Positions 10,631 through 17,615 of a stretch of 17,615 bases of DNA are shown here, piece by piece (position 1 is the first letter of the stretch; each line of letters starts with the position of its first letter). The notes beneath the pieces are model-generated. The model was given only the letters and a program-made list of their open reading frames with translations, ran no database searches and was not told the DNA's origin. This DNA comes from Hepatocystis sp. ex Piliocolobus tephrosceles (taxonomy: Eukaryota; Apicomplexa; Aconoidasida; Haemosporida; Plasmodiidae): the NCBI GenBank assembly GCA_902459845.2, contig CABPSV020000380.1, forward strand, positions 1 through 17,615. The letters are read 5' to 3'. The translations under genes were made by a program, and so were the position numbers.

Positions 10631-10984
10631 AAAAAATACGAAGACAGATGCAAAATATTTATATTAAGCTTTATATTTGTACTCTTGAATGTCTTTTATT
10701 TTGAATAAGTAAATATTATAATATTTTAACTGTTGTTTTTTTCTTTTTTTTAATTAATATGAATTTACATATAATTATACACATATATTTATATATGTAT
10801 ATATATACATATTTATATGTGCAAGTGGTTTTATGCTAATTATATGATTCATAAAATATTACATTTTTATAATTACAAAAATGTAAATAAAATAAATTAT
10901 AGTAACTAATGGGAGGGAAAAAAATAAAGTATATATTTTTTATTTATATAACTAACAAATAGCGTGGTCTCTATATTCGCACGT

Positions 10985-11023
<39 letters not shown>

Positions 11024-12149
11024 CGTGTGTAGTTTTTTAGAGTATTTTTTCATACAACAGTTTCAATACTTTACAAAAAACTGAAGTGTCAATTAGTAAA
11101 GTCTATAATATATACGTAAACCTGAAGGTTTTTTTTTTTTTTTTTTCTCGAAACAAATAACTATATATGTTCTCAATAGAAACAAAAATATTCTAATATT
11201 TAAAAAAAAAAAAATAATTTATAATTTTCCATATATATAATAAGCAATATCATAGCACCCAAATAAAACGTCCCCAAAAAAAATATAAAATAATAAATAT
11301 ATAAGTTTTTTTATATATGAATAATTAGATGTGTTCTTTAAAATTAAATAAGTTACTCCTTTCCTTTTTTTTTTTTTTTTTTTTTTTTTAGTTCATTAGA
11401 ACAATGTAATTAATTAAGTTAAGATTTTTCTTTTCATTTTTAAAAATGTTTTTTTAGTTTTTTGGTACAAAAAAAGAAAAGAAACGAAAAAGTTTATTTT
11501 TAATTACCATATTTAAGCCAAATGTTTATATATTATAATTTATACTATTGGTAAATTATATTTTTAAGAAACTTATGATCGATTGCGTTAGTTTTTAGTG
11601 CTATGTTATATGTATTATGTGTCCACAATATTACCCTACATTTCAGTTATAAGAATATATATAAATACGCACACATAAACATAAAAAGAAAAATATATAT
11701 AATAGTATTTTTTTCCTACTAATTATCATGTCTAATAATACATTTAAAAGGTGTGTGCATATATTTTTTAATTTTTTAAAGTTTAAAGTTTTAAATATTT
11801 AATTTTTTATTCATTTAATGTTTAAAATATTTAATATTTTAATTATTTATTTGTGTGTTCGTTTAATTAGTTAATAGAAAAGTAAAGGGATGTCATTCAA
11901 AAAAAAAAAAAAAAAAGAAAAAAAAAATCAACAAAAAAACAGATAAATGAATGAATGAATAACAAATAAATAATTGTGAAAATTGCTAAAAATAATAAAA
12001 TAAAGTATATGTAAATTTTGTTAAAAAATATATATATATATCGATATATATGTACATATATAAGAGTGTACGTATGTAACCTTGTTTACTTCCTCTACTG
12101 TTTTGGATGTGTAAAAAACTAAATTGTAGTTTTTTCTATAAAGGAACAA
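10589..12149. other. NTF2-MORN gene intergenic region
   Basis: About 1.56 kb without a supported gene. A 38-nt poly-A run (10591-10628) starts two bases after the NTF2 stop. A TA array of about 35 bp sits at 10987-11021, T runs at 11129-11146 and about 11366-11389, and poly-A at about 11900-11930. A 6-bp hairpin followed by T is at 11118-11146. AAGACA (10641-10646) is the reverse complement of TGTCTT (10690-10695) and encloses an imperfect AT-rich stem. The segment 11570-11660 is somewhat less A+T-rich but contains nothing I recognise. The last few hundred bases should hold the promoter and 5' UTR of the MORN gene. Confidence 0.75.
10987..11021. repeat. (TA)n microsatellite
   Basis: Uninterrupted alternating A/T of about 35 bp between NTF2 and the MORN gene, followed by ATCGTGTGT. 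It is likely length-polymorphic. Confidence 0.9.
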
Positions 12150-14710
12150 ATGAGTGAACTTTTTCAAAAGAACAAAAAAAAAGACTCCCTATGCTTTATA
12201 GTTAATGAACATGAGGAATTTCTAAATATATTTAATTATAGTGATATAAAATGTTTTAGGTCTACTAATCATATTTATATAGGACAAGTTAAAAGTATAA
12301 ATATTTAGCCCCCATATATATATATATATATATTTATACCAATGTACACACGTCTATTATATCAACTTTCGACATTCATTTAACATGTATTCAATATAAA
12401 ATCCTTTCTTAAAATAAAATTAAAACACTATCATTTTAACTTGTTTTGAAAAGAAAAAAAAAAAAAAAAATGGACGTGTTTGTATATATATATATGTATA
12501 ATTATGTTCGCTCCTATACGTTTATGCAAAGATTAATACAAAATAACACTCCCATTACATATGATAATGTATAATTTTATTAATTTTTTTTCGCATATTT
12601 ATAGGAGAAAACGAAATTCAAAACAAAAAAGAGAAAAAGTATAATGAAATAAACAAAAAAAAAGAAGACATAAAAAAAAAAGAGCCAAATGAAGATTCTA
12701 GTGTTAATGTAGAAAAAAGTGAAAAAAAAAAAAAGAAAAAAAATATAAACACTGATAATAATAAATATGTAAAAGATGGTTATGGTATATTAATAAGCTT
12801 AAGTAAAAATCATTTTGATGAAGAAATAATAGTAAACAAATACATTGGTAACTGGAAAGATAATAAAAAGAGTGGGTTAGGATTTAATATATATTTAAAT
12901 AAAAATATATACTTTGGATATTATGAAAATAATATGAGAAATGGATTAGGTTATTTTGAATGGTATACTAGTAAATCATATTATGAAGGTATGTGGTTAA
13001 ATAATTTTATAAACGGTAAAGGAATTTATAAAAATAAAAAATTTATATTAGATGGTACTTTTTATCATAATAAGTTTATTAATACTAACAATGAATGGAT
13101 TGATATTTTAGAGCTTGAAAATAGCATATATATAAATAATATAGTTGTAAATATAACGAAACCTATAATTACAATTAATAAAATAAATTTAATTATGTTA
13201 CCTTTTGATTTTTTAAAAATTAATTTAAAAAAAATTGCTTATATTATTAAATACAATTTTAACCAAATTCCATTTTTTATATGTTCCAACAAATGTATTG
13301 AAAAGTATCCTCCGTTTAACCTTTCAAAATTTATATTTTTAAATTATTATTTAGCTAATTGTTTGTATGGTGGTGATAGTAACGACATCGATAATAAGCA
13401 CAGTTCTTATAATGATTTACTTTTTTACCATTTAAAAAATAGTGATAATGATAAAAACAAGAAAAAAAAAAAAAGACATACAACGTGTGGTATTAATCAT
13501 ACTAATAGAAATGAATCGTCGAATATGAATAAAAAATTAACTAATCTTGATGTGAACAATGACTCTGATAATTTTTCTAAATGCGACACATCTAGCACCG
13601 CAGGAATGTCTGACGTGTGTGATAGTTCTATTAATGATCACAAAACTGACGATACATGTAGCGACAAACATGCATCTAGTAGTTATTATACACAAAGTGA
13701 TGAACACATAACTGATAGTGAGTATACAAATAGTGATAATCATATATGTAGTAGTAAATCCAATAATGAGGACACATCTAACAATAATGATAAGTCTAGT
13801 GTTGATAGAAATATGTCAACTGACAGAGACACGTTTGACGACGACAGTGGCTCGGTCAGTTCAATGTTAACTCAATTTTCGTCTAATTCAGAATCTTATA
13901 GCTTATCAAATGAAGATTTTCAAAAATATACAGATACATGTTTAATGACTGATGATAATTTAAAAAACAGTATAAATGAAAGGAATAATGCCAGTATTGA
14001 CAAGGAACTAAACGAATATTTAAAACATTCCCAAAAAAAAAGCACATCAAAAGAAAAAAAAGAAGTGATTCAAATTAGTAGCGATAGTAATGCTTTAAGC
14101 TCACACGATCCTGTTATTAGCAATAATAAGTATTCGAATACATACAAAAGTCAAGTAAATTCAGATTTAATAGAAAAAAGAAAAAATAAAATAAAGATGT
14201 TAATTAACAAATACGTAAGTATTAACGGCAGCTATGAAAACAGTTGTAGTGATTATTCAATAGAAGACTATAAAACAAATAGTTCAGATAGTAGTACACA
14301 TGCCATTTCTAGCGAACCTAAAATAAAGCAAACAGTTGAGTTGACTCCTGTTGAAGATAACGAAGAAAAAAAAAAAAAAATATACATAAACAAAAATGTT
14401 AAACAGAAAGAAATGGTTAATAAAATTGAATATTTAGAAACTGATACAAATACAAATAAAAAACAAAATTTTGATAAATTGAACAAACATATAGAAAAAG
14501 AGTTAGCAAAAATAAATATAAACGTTCTATTTTTAAATAAAATAACACAAACTAATTTACCTTGTACGCACATAATAAAAAAAAAAATGAAAAACTCAAT
14601 AAAATTAAATTATCCTTTTATTTTTAATTTCAATATGGGATTAACTAAAAACAAAAGTGTTTTCCATGTAAACCAGTTGCTTTTAGAGAATTGTGAGATC
14701 CCTTCGTTTT

Positions 14711-14744
<34 letters not shown>

Positions 14745-14933
14745 ATAAGCATAAGAATGAGCACACTTATATGTGAATGTATTTATGTGAATGTGTCTAT
14801 TCTATGTTCGCGCGCAAATAATCACACCGTAGAAGAATAAAACATACAAGTTATTTTTTTTAGGGTAGTGAAATTAAAAATGCGGCATGATATTTCAAAC
14901 AAAACTTATACAAATACGTACTTTAATTATTTC

Positions 14934-14973
<40 letters not shown>

Positions 14974-15626
14974 ACATTTTTTAACTACTTATTTTTTTTA
15001 TTATCAGGACATTAACCAATTATTTTGGTAATGAAGAAAATAAAATCTCAGCCAAATTTCTTATTCCTATGTTTATGCCTATGTATTTTGATGATACAAA
15101 TGGACATCGAAATGCTTTTAACTTTAATGAACTGGATATTATAGACAAAATGGACAAGACAGACAAGGCTGATAATATAGACAAAGCAGATAAGAAGGAA
15201 AAAACGGATAAGAAAGACAAAACGGACAAAACGGACAAAACGGACAAAACGGACAAAACGGACAAAACAGACAAAACAGACAAAACAGACAAAACAGACA
15301 AAACAGACAAAACAGACAAAACAGACAAAACGGACAAAACAGACAAAACGGCCAAAACAGACAAAACAGACAAAACGGACAAAACGGACATAACGGACAA
15401 AACAGACAAAACGGACAAAACAGACAAAACAGACAAAACCGATAAAATGGATAGTGAGAATTTGAACGAACATTATGAATGTCCAAATTTTAATCAAGAT
15501 TTTTTTTTTGTTACAGATTTAGTAGTAGATGAAGAAAAAGACATAACCTATTTAAAAAACATAATTATAGATAAATTTAAAAATAAATTATGTTTAAATA
15601 ACTTGTTTTTTGTTATTATTAAATGA
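12150..15626 (+). CDS. MORN-repeat protein, three exons
   Basis: Exons 12150-12294, 12605-14711 and 15008-15626 total 2871 nt, 956 residues plus stop. The start is ATG 12150; the frame is closed by TAA at 12120-12122. MORN repeats (Y.G.w..g...G.G) lie in the N-terminal quarter. The first begins NHIYIGQVKR in exon 1 and seems to resume at DGYGIL (about residue 107), split by an intron and a Lys-rich insert. Others start at about residues 128 (YIGNWKDNKKSGLGF), 151 (YFGYYENNMRNGLGYF) and 174 (YYEGMWLNNFINGKGIY), with a degenerate one to about 207. A non-repetitive region to about 290 precedes a Ser/Asp/Asn-rich linker (about 300-620), another conserved-looking block to residue 751, and exon 3 with a KTD tract (about 812-900) and a hydrophobic C-terminus. 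MORN repeats in apicomplexans act in membrane-associated or cytoskeletal scaffolds. With so few repeats this is not MORN1, which is nearly all MORN repeats. Specific function and symbol are unknown. Confidence 0.85.
12295..12604 (+). other. MORN gene intron 1
   Basis: A 310-bp intron with donor AAA|GTATAAAT and acceptor CGCATATTTATAG. It is phase 1: A plus GA make AGA (Arg). The alternative donor GTTAAA at 12288 leaves the wrong phase for exon 2, which decides the choice. Read-through stops at TAG soon after the donor. Confidence 0.85.
14712..15007 (+). other. MORN gene intron 2
   Basis: A 296-bp intron whose donor, TTTTG|GTAAAA, runs straight into about 30 consecutive A (from 14714). It contains a (TA)n array at about 14934-14969 and ends TTTTTTTATTATCAG. 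It is phase 2: TG plus G make TGG (Trp). Unspliced, the codon is also TGG and the next is TAA, so retention would end the protein at residue 751. Supporting it as an intron: exon 3 has an open, non-random frame with no good start codon at its beginning, and the phases match. Confidence 0.82.
15190..15455 (+). repeat. 9-bp tandem repeat (Lys-Thr-Asp)n in the MORN protein
   Basis: About 25 units of AAAAC(G/A)GAC encode KTD. The Thr codon alternates ACG or ACA in blocks: about five ACG units, then seven ACA units, then a mixed section with single substitutions (KTA, ITD) and an ACC unit at the end. Degenerate flanking units (DKAD, DKKE, DKMD) extend each side. The unit lacks stops in every frame, so all six frames are open here and antisense ORFs are spurious. 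Confidence 0.96.
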
Positions 15627-15676
15627 GTGTTATAACATATGTAGCAAGTGTAACAGTACTTGCTACTAATACGTTT

Positions 15677-15710
<34 letters not shown>

Positions 15711-16081
15711 ATATGTATAAAAAATAACCGAAAAAAACTATTATTTTATATAACGCAAGCAAATTCCTAAGTTTGTCAATTAATAATATAAAAAGGAGCA
15801 AAACAAAATAAAAGTTAATTTAGTAAATTTGTCAGTACTTTGCATTATGCTCGAAAAAAAAAAAAGTAAAATAAAATAATTTTTTGACAAAAATAGAGTG
15901 TTTATTAAGATGGTTAAAACAAATATATAATTGTATTGCTAAGGAGTTTAAGTAGTGCCTAGTATTTGTATATTTGTTTTTAGGCATTTATTTATATATA
16001 TGTTTTTACATATTTTTTTATATATTTATTTACATATACTATATATTATACACTATACACGTATATATATATATACATGTG
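15627..16081. other. Convergent intergenic region (MORN gene and MCMBP 3' ends)
   Basis: 455 bp between two converging stop codons, so it must contain both 3' UTRs. It holds a perfect 9-bp inverted repeat (15641-15666), a long T-rich run (about 15673-15710), an A run (about 15855-15866) and (TA)-rich sequence at 16000-16078. No gene is seen. Confidence 0.85.
15641..15666 (+). repeat. 9-bp perfect inverted repeat just after the MORN gene stop
   Basis: GTAGCAAGT (15641-15649) and ACTTGCTAC (15658-15666) are exact reverse complements separated by an 8-nt spacer. The repeat starts 15 bp after the TGA stop and is followed within about 10 bp by a long T-rich tract. Four of nine pairs are G-C, uncommon in this DNA. 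It could be a 3' UTR hairpin; function is not established. Confidence 0.8.
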
Positions 16082-17615
16082 TTAGTTCGAATTAGTAGAC
16101 ACATAAACCTTATCTAAATTGCTAAGTCTTAATCTTCTTTGACTCTCCAGTTCAATTATAAAATCCCAGTGGTTTTTACTTATAGTATGACACCCATCTG
16201 AAAAGGCTAAAATCCTTGTCATACATATATATGAGTTTAAAACAAATTGGTTTATTTCTTTGTGTTTTTGTCTTAAGTTAACAAATGTATCAGTAATATA
16301 TTTTGTTATATCTGGAGTAAATTTTGCACAGTGTGTTTTTGATAATATATAATTTATGTATCTTCTAAATTGCATTAATTCCAATTTATTTGGTTTATAA
16401 TTTGTATAAGTATTTATAAAATCGGTAGAAAATTTATCGTTATAATTTTTTTCTTTTTTTTTTTCATTCTTGTTAGATATGTGATTATCACTTGTGTTTT
16501 TTGGAGGGGCGTTTATGTCGCGTTGTTCTTTCAAATTGTTTTGTATCTCAGTGTTGTCATTTGTTTGTGCCTTTACATGGTCATTTGTTTGTGCCTTTAC
16601 ATGGTCGTTTTTTTGTGCATTTATATTGTCGTTTTTTTGTGCATTTATATTGTCATTTTTTTGTGTATTTATATTGTCATTTTTTTGTTCATTTATATTG
16701 TCATTTTTTTGTGCATTTATATTGTCATTTTTTTGTGTATTTATATTGTCATTTTTTTGTTCATTTATATTGTCATTTTTTTGTGCATTTATATTGTCAT
16801 TTTTTTGTGCATTTATATTGTCATTTTTCTTTTCTTCAGTAAAAAGACCACTTTGAATATGCGGATGCAAAATTGGAACCGAGATATCATAGTAATTTGT
16901 AAACATAGATTTTTTTTTTGATAACCCTAAAATATTATTCTCGGTTTTAAAAGTTATATCAGAAGTAAAAACGAAAGGAACAAGCTGAGAAGTAATTAAC
17001 ATTTCAATACTTTGAAAATTTTTTATACTTATATTGTTAAGTTTCCCAGTCTCTAGTACACATTCATCAAAAACCAAATAAGTGTTATTTGCCAGTTGTA
17101 ATTTTCCTTTTTTTAATTCACCACTTTCATAGTCCATAATTGATATCAAAGATTCAGAATTTAATTTGTTTAAATAAAAAGGAATGTGTCTATATAAGGA
17201 AACTAAATTTTTAAACATATCGTGGATTTTTTGGTAGTAACTTGGGTATGTTTTTGATTCTACATGAATATCATTTTTTTTGACTAGCTTAGTTTGTTTG
17301 ACTGTCTCAGTTTGTTTGGCCAGTTTACTTTTTTTGGGTTCTTCACTTTGTTTGACCACTTCACACGGTTTACCGGTTCGACTGACTTTACCAGACCTTA
17401 TATCGTCAGCTAGCAAATTAAAAATGCTCAATGTAATTTTTCCTAAACTTTTTTTACTTTCCTCTATATAAGTGCCACACAGATAAAAAAAAAAATAATG
17501 AGCAACTAGCAAATCATTTGAAAAGCAACTAGAAATATAAATAAGTAAATATTTTTTTAATTCGTTAACAGTTTTATAAGGACCACTTTCAAGAATATTA
17601 GATAACTCGTTAGGG
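16082..17615 (-). CDS. MCMBP: Mini-chromosome maintenance complex-binding protein (MCMBP), 5'-partial
   Basis: MCMBP binds MCM subunits in the nucleoplasm and supports assembly, storage or unloading of the MCM2-7 helicase. The frame stays open to the right edge (17615), giving 510 residues; the ATG lies outside. TTG at 17510-17512 is an internal Leu, not a start. Family signatures in order: NELKKYLLIYISSCFSNDLL then LVAHYFFFYLCGTYIEE and LGKITLSIFNL (17400-17560, family AAEYLILHLISTVY and LGKFTVNLSG). Next is LQLANNTYLVFDECVLETGKL (17045-17105, family LQL.sGT.LViDEt.Le.GqL), and near the C-terminus TRILAFSDGCHTIS then WDFIIELESQRRLRL (16110-16215, family ARCLSLSAGQTTLSRERW..AKQLESLRRTRL). A Lys/Thr-rich insert lies at about 17270-17390 and an octapeptide repeat tract near 16575-16832. 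Both interrupt the conserved core and are typical low-complexity inserts. The stop is TAA at 16082-16084 (read on the minus strand). Confidence 0.93.
   Translation of the reverse strand, partial: PNELSNILESGPYKTVNELKKYLLIYISSCFSNDLLVAHYFFFYLCGTYIEESKKSLGKITLSIFNLLADDIRSGKVSRTGKPCEVVKQSEEPKKSKLAKQTETVKQTKLVKKNDIHVESKTYPSYYQKIHDMFKNLVSLYRHIPFYLNKLNSESLISIMDYESGELKKGKLQLANNTYLVFDECVLETGKLNNISIKNFQSIEMLITSQLVPFVFTSDITFKTENNILGLSKKKSMFTNYYDISVPILHPHIQSGLFTEEKKNDNINAQKNDNINAQKNDNINEQKNDNINTQKNDNINAQKNDNINEQKNDNINTQKNDNINAQKNDNINAQKNDHVKAQTNDHVKAQTNDNTEIQNNLKEQRDINAPPKNTSDNHISNKNEKKKEKNYNDKFSTDFINTYTNYKPNKLELMQFRRYINYILSKTHCAKFTPDITKYITDTFVNLRQKHKEINQFVLNSYICMTRILAFSDGCHTISKNHWDFIIELESQRRLRLSNLDKVYVSTNSN
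16575..16832 (-). repeat. 24-bp tandem repeat (KNDNINxQ) in MCMBP
   Basis: Nine near-identical 24-bp units encode KNDNIN(A/E/T)Q, followed by two to three diverged units (KNDHVKAQ, TNDHVKAQ, TNDNTEIQ). Units differ mainly in the variable codon: GCA (Ala), GAA (Glu) or ACA (Thr). In protein order the variants run A-A-E-T-A-E-T-A-A, so a three-unit 72-bp block (E-T-A) is itself duplicated. The tract separates the central conserved block from the C-terminal one. Confidence 0.95.

Noticed and set aside
11728..11750. ATG followed by seven codons and an apparent donor AAAAG|GTGTGT, a possible extra first exon of the MORN gene
   Set aside because: It would splice in phase 2, and the acceptors I tried before 12150 give early stops or the wrong phase. 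The ATG at 12150 opens a consistent frame by itself.
15020..15497. Long antisense ORFs (Ser-Val-Leu, Phe-Val-Cys and Pro-Phe-Cys repeats)
   Set aside because: They are shadows of the KTD 9-bp array, which has no stops in any frame.
182..15626. Functional module linking a phosphoinositide kinase with a MORN protein (the MORN/PIP-kinase association known in plants)
   Set aside because: The genes are separated by NTF2 and about 4.8 kb, with separate intergenic regions. Nuclear gene order in Plasmodium is not evidence of shared function.
570..16832. Regular repeats considered as CRISPR or mobile-element remnants
   Set aside because: All regular arrays are contiguous tandem repeats without spacers and mostly in-frame coding; no transposase, terminal repeats or target duplications are visible.
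16481..16921. Three overlapping plus-strand ORFs rich in Phe/Ile/Cys, resembling membrane proteins
   Set aside because: They are the reverse of the MCMBP octapeptide repeat; the minus-strand frame carries clear MCMBP motifs.

Overview
The window is nuclear DNA of a Plasmodium-like apicomplexan. It is extremely A+T-rich, with intergenic DNA dominated by poly-A, poly-T and (TA)n tracts. Introns of about 200-300 bp end in T-rich tracts (...TTTACCTTTAG, ...TTTTATAG). Proteins have conserved cores broken by Asn/Ser/Lys/Asp-rich low-complexity inserts and short in-frame tandem repeats. I cannot fix the species from the sequence.

Layout, left to right. (1) 1-181 is the 3' end of an intron. 182-7349 (+) is the last, very large exon of a FAB1/PIKfyve phosphatidylinositol-3-phosphate 5-kinase. 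It carries the CCR domain, the pre-kinase motif and the PIP kinase domain; the chaperonin-like N-terminal half must lie left of the window. (2) 7350-9703 is intergenic. (3) 9704-10588 (+) is a complete three-exon nuclear transport factor 2 gene of 125 residues; its last exon encodes only the final dozen residues. (4) 10589-12149 is intergenic. (5) 12150-15626 (+) is a three-exon MORN-repeat protein of 956 residues, with a Lys-Thr-Asp 9-bp repeat tract in exon 3. (6) 15627-16081 is a short convergent intergenic region with a perfect 9-bp inverted repeat. (7) 16082-17615 (-) is the C-terminal 510 residues of an MCM-binding protein (MCMBP), running off the right edge.

The four genes belong to unrelated core processes: endosomal/lysosomal phosphoinositide synthesis, Ran import, MORN-type membrane or cytoskeleton scaffolding, and MCM helicase handling. 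I see no sign that they form a pathway or an operon. I found no mobile element, RNA gene, CRISPR array or novel multigene system. The notable points are gene-structure details that simple ORF calling misses (the hidden terminal exons of NTF2 and the MORN gene, and the missing 5' part of FAB1), an unusual FAB1 kinase domain (split by about 590 residues, with no glycine in its nucleotide-binding loop), and nested tandem repeats.
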